Below are positions 1 through 8,383 of a DNA stretch of 64,000 bases, piece after piece. The stretch's first letter is position 1; every line of letters begins with the position of its first letter. The notes below the pieces were generated by a model. The model did no database searches. It was not told where the DNA came from and saw only the letters and a list, made by a program, of their open reading frames with translations. The DNA is from Calothrix sp. NIES-2100. GTDB taxonomy: Bacteria > Cyanobacteriota > Cyanobacteriia > Cyanobacteriales > Nostocaceae. Made by a program: the position numbers and the translations under genes. The DNA lies in the NCBI RefSeq assembly GCF_002368195.1, contig NZ_AP018178.1, positions 2,364,238-2,428,237 of the forward strand. Direction: 5' to 3'.

Positions 1-88
1 GTAGTTAACATATCGATACTCTTTGTAGATGTCCGGTAAGTGCTTAAAGAATTTCACAATTACAACCAATGACAACCAGTACTGCTGA

Positions 89-403
89 TTAACGCCTTTG
101 TTCAAGGCCTTGCTGAATACCCTGTTGAATGCTATGACTAGCACCATTTAAGGCGATCATTTGAGTACCAGAAATTACTAGGCCAATAGTACTGATAGTC
201 AGTGCTACTAAGGGAAACACCTTCGACTCTCCCTTGGAGTAAGCCAAGTAAGTAGCTAATCCACCCAAAAGAGAAGATGGCAGTGCCAGCCAGAACGCAA
301 ATGCTCCCAAACAGGGGATGAAAGATGCCAGCATACCAATAATTCCAAAAACTAGCGCAATTACCGACATTACAGTAGTTGCGGCTGAAGCTTCCTTTGC
401 CAT
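89..403 (-). CDS. Small hydrophobic membrane protein, function unknown
   Basis: A 104-residue protein with two or three hydrophobic stretches (about residues 10-30, 33-50 and 62-82) and a short polar Gln-rich tail ending in EQRR. The pattern suggests a small integral membrane protein of the DUF4190-like kind, but I do not recognise the family and give no function. The start is supported by an AAGGAG ribosome-binding sequence about eight bases before the ATG. Its upstream region (499-694) shares a diverged repeat with the region upstream of the next gene, so the two may share regulation; that is inference. Confidence 0.7.
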   Translation of the reverse strand: MAKEASAATTVMSVIALVFGIIGMLASFIPCLGAFAFWLALPSSLLGGLATYLAYSKGESKVFPLVALTISTIGLVISGTQMIALNGASHSIQQGIQQGLEQRR

Positions 404-498
404 ATCTCATACTCCTTATGGTTAAGTGAACAAAGAATTGGACAAAAACTGATTAGTTTTCGTAAACTTGTGGTTGTGGTGCTGCAACGAAATAGGTA

Positions 499-694
499 TA
501 AATTTCATTGCGATCGCGTTTGATTAATACAATAAATAATTGAAGAGAGAATTTGTTCGCCGTTTCTGCCAATTAGATTGCACCTTTGTGCCAATCTGGT
601 TGTATATCTTTGCCATTGCAATCCAAAGTTTGCAGATTGGGTGTCTGTATGGCATTGAATATGGGAAAATATCAAGCATCATTGGCAAGATGCG
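499..694. repeat. Diverged ~200-bp intergenic repeat, copy 1
   Basis: This stretch aligns by eye with 4128-4343. Shared blocks include TTTCTGCCAATT, TTGCACCTTTGTGCCAAT, TGTCTGTATGGC and ATTGGCA(A/G)GATGCG in the same order and orientation. Each copy lies one to three hundred bases upstream of a leftward gene (start codons at 403 and 3979). A peptide reading shared by both copies is broken by stops in this copy, so a coding role is not supported. Confidence 0.7.
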
Positions 695-702
695 CCATGA
701 CT

Positions 703-735
703 AGATCCCCGACTTTTTCAAAAAGTCGGGGATCT
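703..735. terminator. 33-bp perfect palindrome, probable terminator
   Basis: AGATCCCCGACTTTTT, a one-base centre and its complement form a hairpin with 16-bp arms just beyond the stop of the leftward PPC-repeat gene. Close relatives occur at 42429-42461 and 25642-25674. The copy at 42429 carries a matched pair of changes that keep the stem intact. Terminator function is inferred from position and from the T-rich arm. Confidence 0.6.
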
Positions 736-739
736 TTAG

Positions 740-3700
740 CTAGGCAATTAAAGTAAAATCACTACTACTCAAAGTAATATCAGGATTCCCTAAACGGGCA
801 AACTCAAACACTGTGCCTGTACCTAAGACATTACCATCCCTGTTGTAAAATAAGCTACCACTATCTTGGCTAAACACAATCCGCGCACTGCTAGCGTTGA
901 CCAAGTTATCACCAGTGACAACAGCAAAGTTAGTAAAAGCTTGTCCTACAGTATTAGTAATAGCGTTAAAGGTAGCTTTACTCAGTACAATCTTGTCTTG
1001 TCCCGCTTCAAACTCGGTGATGTAATCAACACCTAAGCTTGTGCTAAACACTCCATTACCTTGGAACAGATATCTATCCTTTCCGCTTCCACCAGTGAGC
1101 ATATCATTACCATTACCTCCCCAGAGTAAGTCATCACCAGTTCCACCAGTGAGAATATCATTACCATTACCTCCCTGAAGGGTGTCATTTCCTCCTAACC
1201 CTTGCAGTTGGTCATTTCCGTCACCGCCAATCAGAGTGTTATTCAGTGCATTACCAGTGAGGCGGTCATTACCTGTGCTACCAGTTGCATTTAGTGTCTG
1301 GCTATTACTGAGGTTGATATTCACAGACGCAGCATCGTCATTAGTAATGGTTCCAGTTACAGCTGTTGTCGTACCGATGGTGTAACCAGTTCCCGTTGCT
1401 AGGGTAAGAATAACGGTTTCATCACTTTCAACAGTGGTGTCTGCTGTGGGGTCAATAGTGAGGGTTTTTGTACTACTTCCGGCTGCAAAAGTAATTGTTC
1501 CGGTGGTAGCTGTAAAGCTGGCTGCACCTGTTTGGGTGTAGTCGGTGTTGAAGGTAGCTGTACCAGCGATCGCATATTTCACGGTTAAGGCATTGGTGGT
1601 GCTGCCGGTGCGAGTGAAGGTGTAAACTAGGTTGGTGCTGCCGTCTTCACTTACACTAGGCGGACTTCCTACAGCAACAGTAATGCTTGGGTCTGGATTC
1701 GTAATGTTGGCTAATTGTAGGGAATAGTTAGTGTTGACGTTGGGATTTGGAGCAATTCCCACATAATAATTCCCCGATGCTCCCAAAGTTGCACTAATTT
1801 GACCGTTGCCACCAGCACCAACATAAGTAGAGTAAAGTTGTTCTCCACTCTCAATCAATCCATCATTGTTGCTATCGTAATAGATGAATGCATCAACATA
1901 AGATTGACTGACTCCATTCAACAGCAAACTAATATTACTTGTGCCTGTTAGAGAGAATTTATAGTAATCAACTGGGTCTACATTTCCCACAAATTCTTTG
2001 AAAGTTTGAGTCCCAGTCAGATTGCCAATATTGTAAGCAGTGCTAAGTGTGTTCCCAGGATTGGAAGTAAGAGAAGGCGGTGCAGATGTGGCTGATAACT
2101 GTAGGGAATAGTTAGTGTTGACGTTGGGATTTGGAGCAATTCCCACATAATAATTCCCCGATGCTCCTAATGTGGCAGTAATTTGAGCATTACCACCTGC
2201 TCCAACATAAGTAGAGTAAAGTTGTTCTCCATTCTCAATCAATCCATCATTGTTGCTATCGTAATAGATGAATGCATCAACATAAGATTGACTGACTCCA
2301 TTCAACAGCAAACTAATATTACTTGTGCCTGTTAGAGAGAATTTATAGTAATCAACTGGGTCTACATTTCCCACAAATTCTTTGAAAGTTTGAGTCCCAG
2401 TCAGATTGCCAATATTGTAAGCAGTGCTAAGTGTGTTCCCAGGATTGGAAGTAAGAGAAGGCGGTGCAGATGTGGCTGATAACTGTAGGGAATAGTTAGT
2501 GTTGACGTTGGGATTTGGAGCAATTCCCACATAATAATTCCCCGATGCTCCTAATGTGGCAGTAATTTGAGCATTACCACCTGCTCCAACATAAGTAGAG
2601 TAAAGTTGTTCTCCATTCTCAATCAATCCATCATTGTTGCTATCGTAATAGATGAATGCATCAACATAAGATTGACTGACTCCATTCAACAGCAAACTAA
2701 TATTACTTGTGCCTGTTAGAGAGAATTTATAGTAATCAACTGGGTCTACATTTCCCACAAATTCTTTGAAAGTTTGAGTCCCAGTCAGATTGCCAATATT
2801 GTAAGCAGTGCTAAGTGTGTTCCCAGGATTGGAAGTAAGAGAAGGCGGTGCAGATGTGGCTGATAACTGTAGGGAATAGTTAGTGTTGACGTTGGGATTT
2901 GGAGCAATTCCCACATAATAATTCCCCGATGCTCCTAATGTGGCAGTAATTTGAGCATTACCACCTGCTCCAACATAAGTAGAGTAAAGTTGTTCTCCAT
3001 TCTCAATCAATCCATCATTGTTGCTATCGTAATAGATGAATGCATCAACATAAGATTGACTGACTCCATTCAACAGCAAACTAATATTACTTGTGCCTGT
3101 TAGAGAGAATTTATAGTAATCAACTGGGTCTACATTTCCCACAAATTCTTTGAAAGTTTGAGTCCCAGTCAGATTGCCAATATTGTAAGCAGTGCTAAGT
3201 GTGTTCCCAGGATTGGAAGTAAGAGAAGGCGGTGCAGATGTGGCTGATAACTGTAGGGAATAGTTAGTGTTGACGTTGGGATTTGGAGCAATTCCCACAT
3301 AATAATTCCCCGATGCTCCTAATGTGGCAGTAATTTGAGCATTACCACCTGCTCCAACATAAGTAGAGTAAAGTTGTTCTCCACTCTCAATCAATCCATT
3401 ATTGTTGCTATCGTAATAGATGAATGCATCAACATAAGATTGACTCACTCCATTCAACAGCAAACTAATATTACTTGTGCCTGTTAGAGAGAATTTATAG
3501 TAATCAACTGGGTCTACATTTCCCACAAATTCTTTGAAAGTTTGAGTCCCAGTCAGATTGCCAATATTGTAAGCACTGCTGAGTGTGTTTCCAGGATTGG
3601 AAGTAAGAGAAGGCGGTGCAGATGTGGCTGATAATTGTAGGGAATAGTTAGTGTTGACGTTAGGATTTGGTGCAATTCCCACATAGTAATTCCCCGATGC

Positions 3701-3979
3701 TCCTAATGTGGCAGTAATTTGAGCATTACCACCTGCCCCAACATAAGTAGAGTAAAGTTGTTCGCCACTCTCAATCAATCCATTATTGTTGCTATCGTAA
3801 TAAATGAATGCATTGACATAGTTTTGAGTCACTCCACTCAAAAGCAAAGTAATATCATTTGTGCCAGTCAGAGAGAATCTATAGTAATCAACTGGATTTG
3901 TATTCCCTACAGCATCATTGTAGTTAAAAGATGTGAGAACACCAATATTGTGAGCAGTCGCTAATGTACTTCCTGGCAT
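740..3979 (-). CDS. Large PPC-repeat / Calx-beta / RTX calcium-binding protein
   Basis: A 1079-residue protein. Residues 1 to about 755 hold six pre-peptidase C-terminal (PPC)-like units of 128 residues, the first slightly divergent. Each unit has a DPVDYYKFSL-type strand and an EF-hand-like loop (DSNN-G-IE-GEQ). Residues about 760-870 form a Calx-beta domain (EDG...TFTRTG, ESDETV). Residues about 905-963 hold RTX nonapeptides (GGDGNDQLQG type), followed by a ~115-residue C-terminal domain typical of such cyanobacterial proteins. There is no Sec signal peptide; RTX proteins of this design usually leave by type I secretion through a C-terminal signal, so an extracellular or surface location is inferred. 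Its substrate or partner is unknown. Units C, D and E look almost identical at DNA level, which points to recent tandem duplication. Confidence 0.85.
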   Translation of the reverse strand: MPGSTLATAHNIGVLTSFNYNDAVGNTNPVDYYRFSLTGTNDITLLLSGVTQNYVNAFIYYDSNNNGLIESGEQLYSTYVGAGGNAQITATLGASGNYYVGIAPNPNVNTNYSLQLSATSAPPSLTSNPGNTLSSAYNIGNLTGTQTFKEFVGNVDPVDYYKFSLTGTSNISLLLNGVSQSYVDAFIYYDSNNNGLIESGEQLYSTYVGAGGNAQITATLGASGNYYVGIAPNPNVNTNYSLQLSATSAPPSLTSNPGNTLSTAYNIGNLTGTQTFKEFVGNVDPVDYYKFSLTGTSNISLLLNGVSQSYVDAFIYYDSNNDGLIENGEQLYSTYVGAGGNAQITATLGASGNYYVGIAPNPNVNTNYSLQLSATSAPPSLTSNPGNTLSTAYNIGNLTGTQTFKEFVGNVDPVDYYKFSLTGTSNISLLLNGVSQSYVDAFIYYDSNNDGLIENGEQLYSTYVGAGGNAQITATLGASGNYYVGIAPNPNVNTNYSLQLSATSAPPSLTSNPGNTLSTAYNIGNLTGTQTFKEFVGNVDPVDYYKFSLTGTSNISLLLNGVSQSYVDAFIYYDSNNDGLIENGEQLYSTYVGAGGNAQITATLGASGNYYVGIAPNPNVNTNYSLQLSATSAPPSLTSNPGNTLSTAYNIGNLTGTQTFKEFVGNVDPVDYYKFSLTGTSNISLLLNGVSQSYVDAFIYYDSNNDGLIESGEQLYSTYVGAGGNGQISATLGASGNYYVGIAPNPNVNTNYSLQLANITNPDPSITVAVGSPPSVSEDGSTNLVYTFTRTGSTTNALTVKYAIAGTATFNTDYTQTGAASFTATTGTITFAAGSSTKTLTIDPTADTTVESDETVILTLATGTGYTIGTTTAVTGTITNDDAASVNINLSNSQTLNATGSTGNDRLTGNALNNTLIGGDGNDQLQGLGGNDTLQGGNGNDILTGGTGDDLLWGGNGNDMLTGGSGKDRYLFQGNGVFSTSLGVDYITEFEAGQDKIVLSKATFNAITNTVGQAFTNFAVVTGDNLVNASSARIVFSQDSGSLFYNRDGNVLGTGTVFEFARLGNPDITLSSSDFTLIA
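1716..3979 (-). repeat. 384-bp in-gene tandem repeat, six units
   Basis: The period is exactly 384 bp: unit boundaries recur at 1716, 2100, 2484, 2868, 3252 and 3636, judged from the repeated TGTAGGGAATAGTTAGTG. The three middle units (2100-3251) read as practically identical. The outer units carry scattered changes such as GENGEQ versus GESGEQ codons. The first unit at the N-terminus is about 344 bp and more divergent. Confidence 0.9.
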
Positions 3980-4127
3980 ATTGTTCCTTGTTTTATTTGG
4001 ATTAGAATTTACGCACTGTACAAATTGACATTTATGTTAGTTAAAATTTGGTAGTTGCAAGCTGTTGGCGATAACTTTTAAATAAGTAGAGTAGACATTG
4101 GCTTGTTGTTAGACATTAGTTAACCTG

Positions 4128-4343
4128 TAAATTTCATCACCATAAAATCGCCTTTGATTAACAGAATAAATAGTTAACATCGGAATTTGTTAGCCATTTC
4201 TGCCAATTGCATTGCACCTTTGTGCCAATTTGGTTGCACATCGTTGCCAAATCTAGTAGAGACATTGCAATGCAACATTTCTACATCGCGTGTCTGTATG
4301 GCGTTGAGTATGGTAAAATACCGAAAATCATTGGCAGGATGCG
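4128..4343. repeat. Diverged ~200-bp intergenic repeat, copy 2
   Basis: Counterpart of 499-694 with the same blocks in the same order. It is about 20 bp longer, mainly because of an imperfect palindrome GTAGAGACATTGCA...TGCAACATTTCTAC at about 4255-4284 that copy 1 lacks. It lies upstream of the PPC-repeat gene and next to the 3' end of the CHASE2 kinase gene. The rest of 3980-4415 shows no convincing gene. Confidence 0.7.
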
Positions 4344-4415
4344 AACCACCGCATAATTGGCGCTCTTGAGTTTGCGATCGCGCTTTTGTTGAATTGCTGA
4401 AAGAATAATTACTTG

Positions 4416-6311
4416 TTAAAATAGTCGCCAAAACCAAAGTTTATTAGCAGACCAAGTAAGCTGACAAACCATCCCTTTTGGCTCATGAGGATAGCGCTTA
4501 AATTCACCACCTAACTGTTTTGCTAAATTTTGAGCTAGCTTGGTTCCAAACCCTAAATGTGGCGATAAATCAGCCATTGTCTCAATCTTCAAACCGTTAT
4601 CTGCTACGCGAATTACATTTTTACCATGCTCTTGAGTACAAATGACCTCAAGACGAGTAGTACCATGAGCATATTTTTTGACATTACGCAATGCTTCTTC
4701 TAAAAAGCTGCAAAGACTCCGCTTTTGTTCAATAGTTAAATTGCGTTCATCCATCGCCTCAAACTTGAGTACCTTGTGTTTGATATTGTCAAAATAAGTA
4801 GAATCTCGCTCGATAACTTCGTTATAAACTTCAAAAAGAATGTCATCAAGTGGCTGAGATAAATCTAATCTTTGCGCTTGTTGAAAATAAAAACTATCTA
4901 CTTCACTGACTGCTTCTCTTTTGACTAAATCATAAACATCGCGCAGTTCTTGATTTAGTTGCTGAAGTTTTGATACAAATTCTTGAGGTGATAAACTTTC
5001 ATCACTTTGCACTTCTCTTAAAATTATATTCAAAGTTTGCAAGGGATGACTATGAATTGTATCGAAAATTTGGTCAATAATTAGCTGTCGGTCTTGAATG
5101 CGGTAACGTAATGCTTCATCATATCGATAAAAAGCTGCTAAACCCACACCATTAAATACTAAAGTGAAAAAAGCCGGGACAATTGGCACCCACCAACCGA
5201 TAATTATTAATCCATAACAGATGAGAATTAAACAGATAGTAGCAATAGTAATATAAAGAAGCATCTTTAAGGGATTGATAATCACACGCCCTAAGCTTAA
5301 ACCTAACATCCCCCAACCAATAATCCATAAATACTCCCATCCATCTGCCCAAACATTTATCATTGGTCGATGATCTAGTACAGCACTAACTAATTCACTA
5401 ACCACATGTGCTTGGATTTCCACACCATAAATTAGAGCGGCATTTTCACTATTGATTGCAGACGAATTAACATAATCTTTAACACTAGGGCTAGTCATGC
5501 CAATTAAGACTATTTTGCCGCGAATCCAATCAGGATTAATCTTGCCACTTTGAATATCTGCAAGCGAAACCATATGAAAAGGTTTACGTTTATTGCGAAA
5601 ATTAATTAATATTTGACTACCACCTGCATCTGTTTGTATATATCCACCTGAGTTTGGCTGAAACCGGGGTAGCTTAGTTGCATTAAATCTCATACCATAA
5701 GGGTCACCATTTACATTTTCTAGAGAAACCCCCTGAGTATTTAAATAGATTTCTGCTAACTTTAATGTCCACGAAATTTTCCATTCATTTTGGCGATTTG
5801 CAGCAGCTAATAAACTGCGGCGTTGCTTGCCATCTGTGTCAATTACAGCATCAGTAAAGCCTATCTGTTCTTGCGGTAAATTTGGCGGCTGATTGAAAGT
5901 TGAACCACTGCGGTCAGGTAAAATTTTTTCAACTGCAATTAAATTTTTAATTTCTTGGAATGTTTTAACAAGTTCTTTATGCCCTGGTTCTTGCGGTAAG
6001 TCTCTAATAATATCCAGTCCAATGACAGCAGGTTGATAAGTTTTTAATTTGTTCAATAAGGCGGCAATATCTCGGTCAGGAATAGGATAGGCTTTGATTG
6101 TATGAATATCATTTTCATTAATCCCGACAATTAAAATTCTTTCATCAATTGATTCTTCTGGACGCAGTCGCAGAAATGTATCAAATGCAGCCCACTCCAA
6201 AAATTGTAATGAACCCACTAGGCGTAGGGACGTTACAAAGGCAATGGTGGTAAATCCTACACGCCAAATATTATTGGCTGAATTAATTTTTGTCCAAATT
6301 CGCCGCATCAT
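4416..6311 (-). CDS. CHASE2-domain sensor histidine kinase
   Basis: A 631-residue protein. An N-terminal membrane segment (about 17-35) leads into an extracytoplasmic CHASE2 sensor domain (about 40-320, with ILIVGINENDI and VIGLDIIRD). Three closely spaced membrane helices follow (about 320-400). The dimerisation/phosphoacceptor region has TIHSHPLQTLN, matching the H-x-x-PLQ form of this family. The ATPase domain (about 530-625) has EEALRNVKKYAHG as N-box, VADNGLKI as G1 and HLGFGTKLAQNLAKQLGG as G2. It should sense an unknown external cue and phosphorylate a partner. The response regulator gene immediately upstream on the same strand (173-bp gap) is the obvious partner by position. Confidence 0.85.
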   Translation of the reverse strand: MMRRIWTKINSANNIWRVGFTTIAFVTSLRLVGSLQFLEWAAFDTFLRLRPEESIDERILIVGINENDIHTIKAYPIPDRDIAALLNKLKTYQPAVIGLDIIRDLPQEPGHKELVKTFQEIKNLIAVEKILPDRSGSTFNQPPNLPQEQIGFTDAVIDTDGKQRRSLLAAANRQNEWKISWTLKLAEIYLNTQGVSLENVNGDPYGMRFNATKLPRFQPNSGGYIQTDAGGSQILINFRNKRKPFHMVSLADIQSGKINPDWIRGKIVLIGMTSPSVKDYVNSSAINSENAALIYGVEIQAHVVSELVSAVLDHRPMINVWADGWEYLWIIGWGMLGLSLGRVIINPLKMLLYITIATICLILICYGLIIIGWWVPIVPAFFTLVFNGVGLAAFYRYDEALRYRIQDRQLIIDQIFDTIHSHPLQTLNIILREVQSDESLSPQEFVSKLQQLNQELRDVYDLVKREAVSEVDSFYFQQAQRLDLSQPLDDILFEVYNEVIERDSTYFDNIKHKVLKFEAMDERNLTIEQKRSLCSFLEEALRNVKKYAHGTTRLEVICTQEHGKNVIRVADNGLKIETMADLSPHLGFGTKLAQNLAKQLGGEFKRYPHEPKGMVCQLTWSANKLWFWRLF

Positions 6312-6484
6312 ACATTTTGTTTCTTATAAGTTTTAGTTGGTCATTTATAATTAACTCTAAATATTGAATATAGCGGTTCTCACTTGGATGCAATACAACC
6401 GAAGGCGGGGAAACCCCGCCCCTACAGGCTTTACGATTTAAAACTGTACCTCACCGATCCGAAAACCGCTATATTGACTTTTAA

Positions 6485-7156
6485 CTAATCAATTAAACCT
6501 TCTTCTCTTGCGCGAATTTCTGCTTGAATTCGGAGATTTTTACCCTTATCTGGATAAACTCCCAAGACATCATAAATTTTAGTCCAATAATGCCGTACTG
6601 TTCGTTCACCAATATTCATCCTTTTGGCAATAGCTATATCTTGTAAACCTTCTTTACAAGCAAGTTGTAAAACTTCTAGCCATTCGGGTTTCAGTTCCAA
6701 ACCAGAACGTATCTCTCTAGGAGTATTATGCAAACCTTTCAGAGACCAATCAACTTTGGTTAACATTTCACTCATGGGCACACTTTTGTCTGCAACTGTA
6801 AAACCGCCTTCGTGATTGCTAATTGCTGCTTTTAGCCTGACTAAAGCACGATAATTGGCAGTTTGAACCACAATATTGAGAGTCGGATATTGACGCATCA
6901 ATGTTTTAAGTAGTTGAATACCGTTATCAGGTTGGGCAGTTCCTCCCATTGTTTCTGGCATAGCTAAGTCAACTATAATCAAGTCAAAGGTGACATTTTC
7001 TAATTCTTTGAGTGCTGATTTTACGGTTTGTGTTTGAAAAATTTCAGCTTCTGGGTACTGTTGTTTTAATACATTGACGGTTGCATATAAAACAGATTCG
7101 TGGTCATCAACTACTAAAATTTTCTGTATGTTTGATTTTGGTACAAATTTATCCAT
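6485..7156 (-). CDS. LuxR/NarL-type response regulator
   Basis: A 223-residue two-domain regulator. The receiver domain (about 11-130) has the VVDDHE acidic pair and the likely phosphoacceptor Asp63 in IIVDLAMPE. A C-terminal helix-turn-helix follows (about 158-215, LQDIAIAKRMNIGERTVRHY, as in NarL/FixJ proteins). It lies between the CHASE2 kinase and the degenerate kinase-like gene, all leftward, and is probably phosphorylated by the CHASE2 kinase. The HTH helix reads RTVRHYWTKIYDVLGV rather than the commoner KTVKNHLSNIL..., but is still recognisable. Target genes cannot be told from the window. Confidence 0.85.
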   Translation of the reverse strand: MDKFVPKSNIQKILVVDDHESVLYATVNVLKQQYPEAEIFQTQTVKSALKELENVTFDLIIVDLAMPETMGGTAQPDNGIQLLKTLMRQYPTLNIVVQTANYRALVRLKAAISNHEGGFTVADKSVPMSEMLTKVDWSLKGLHNTPREIRSGLELKPEWLEVLQLACKEGLQDIAIAKRMNIGERTVRHYWTKIYDVLGVYPDKGKNLRIQAEIRAREEGLID

Positions 7157-7241
7157 AGAGTTTTTTGCTATTAAAAATTTAGTGTTTTGAACGGAGGGGC
7201 TAGCTAATTGAGAAAATAAATTTTCATGTAAATTGCTTTTC

Positions 7242-7967
7242 TCAATTCAAATTATTTGGCAAATGTCGCCAACGAAAGTGCCATATTGCTGTATTATATT
7301 TATGCTGATAAAAGCATTTCCCCGATGTCAAAAAATTAAAGGCGTGCCGAAGATAATCTAATTCTGTAAAATGCCAAATATAAGTCTGCTGGGATATGTT
7401 TAAATCAGTGCAGCAAACCATGAGTTCATGGAAATTACCTAGTGTTTTCACACTTACAAATATAGATAATTTATTAGGAATATTTGAGAAAATAATTTGC
7501 AGCAATTCTTCGAGTGCTATCAAAATAACGCGAATAGTATAAAGTGATTCAGGCGGCCATTCAGTTGGCAATTCCATTTGCAAATTTAATTCGGGAATGC
7601 GCGCTCGCCATTTAACTAGTACATGCTGAATTGCTAGCGGTAGACTGTCTTCAATATGTGCTGGAGACAAGTACTCACTCAGTTCTTTGAGAGAATGATG
7701 AAACTTCTCAATAGTTGCTAAGTAACATTGCTCTGGCATCTGTTGATACAGAGAAGGATTTAGTGAGGATATTTCTAACTGTCGTCGAATAACGAATGAT
7801 TCTTGTAGCAAGTCATTGTGAATCATTTCTGCTTCCTGATACATTCTCATCCATTGCCTGCTATGCCACCAAATTAACGCTCGTTGTGTTTGCTGATGAT
7901 ATAGTAACAAACACAACACAACTATAATAGAGGTAATCAGAACTACAACAGATGAAACAATTAGCAT
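7242..7967 (-). CDS. Membrane protein resembling a histidine kinase without a working ATP site
   Basis: A 241-residue protein: one N-terminal membrane helix (about 4-24), then AEMIHNDLLQESF, which recalls the H-box of NarL-type kinases (HDxLLQ). Next comes a long helical stretch and ALEELLQIIFSN in the place of the N-box. The expected G1 (DxGxG) is replaced by CTDLNIS, and no glycine-rich G2 is visible, so ATP binding looks lost. It is the first gene of the apparent three-gene set with the regulator and CHASE2 kinase. A scaffold or phosphotransfer role is possible. The kinase relationship is my reading of weak motifs. Confidence 0.55.
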   Translation of the reverse strand: MLIVSSVVVLITSIIVVLCLLLYHQQTQRALIWWHSRQWMRMYQEAEMIHNDLLQESFVIRRQLEISSLNPSLYQQMPEQCYLATIEKFHHSLKELSEYLSPAHIEDSLPLAIQHVLVKWRARIPELNLQMELPTEWPPESLYTIRVILIALEELLQIIFSNIPNKLSIFVSVKTLGNFHELMVCCTDLNISQQTYIWHFTELDYLRHAFNFLTSGKCFYQHKYNTAIWHFRWRHLPNNLN

Positions 7968-8164
7968 GTGTGTATTTTAGAGAAGTAATTTTCTACAATC
8001 ACATTAGTATTTAAGTTTCATGTAGAGGACAAAGATTACTTAGTTTACTTTGTTTTCATTTGAGGTAGATGGTAAGAAATAGCCAAGCTATTGGCATAAA
8101 AGTGCAACCATTATGACTAAAAATGAGTTATGTAGGATTGCTATCTGATTTTTTAAATACACTT

Positions 8165-8188
8165 AGCCCACCTGGGTTTTGGTGGGCT
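8165..8188. terminator. Hairpin, possible terminator
   Basis: AGCCCACC, an eight-base loop and GGTGGGCT form a strong stem in the 416-bp gap between the HD-Pnk gene (which ends leftward at 8384) and the kinase-like gene starting at 7967. It would terminate leftward transcription out of the HD-Pnk gene. No long T-run follows, so the terminator call is tentative. Confidence 0.4.
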
Positions 8189-8249
8189 TAAGGTTTAAGT
8201 ATACTGTTGAAATCTTGTCGTTCTTTGTCTTTTTCTGGTGAATTATAAA

Positions 8250-8354
8250 GACCTCACCCACCCAGCCTCCCTCTCCTATGAGGAGAGGGAGGAGTAAGAA
8301 AAATTAGGCTTTTTACTCCCCTCTCCTACGAGGAGAGGGGTTGGGGGTGAGGTC
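8250..8354. repeat. 105-bp foldback element
   Basis: The outer ends GACCTCACCC and GGGTGAGGTC are inverted copies. Inside are two CTCCTA(T/C)GAGGAGAG hairpins separated by a T-rich linker. The whole stretch can fold into a long stem. Such GAGGAGAGG palindromes are common dispersed repeats in bacteria; similar ones occur at 37324-37348 and, with another sequence, at 25731-25806. It sits directly 3' of the HD-Pnk gene. Confidence 0.6.
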
Positions 8355-8383
8355 AAAATCCTGTGCATCTAACTCACGTCTTT

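Noticed and set aside
28..60. ATGTCCGGTAAGTGCTTAA at the left edge as an insertion-sequence end
   Set aside because: It resembles the left end of the element at 22535, but no matching right end is found near it, so it may be a solo relic or chance.
4174..4437. 87-codon leftward frame between the PPC gene and the CHASE2 kinase
   Set aside because: It lies in the diverged intergenic repeat; the other copy of the repeat has stops in the matching frame, and the frame overlaps the kinase gene's end.
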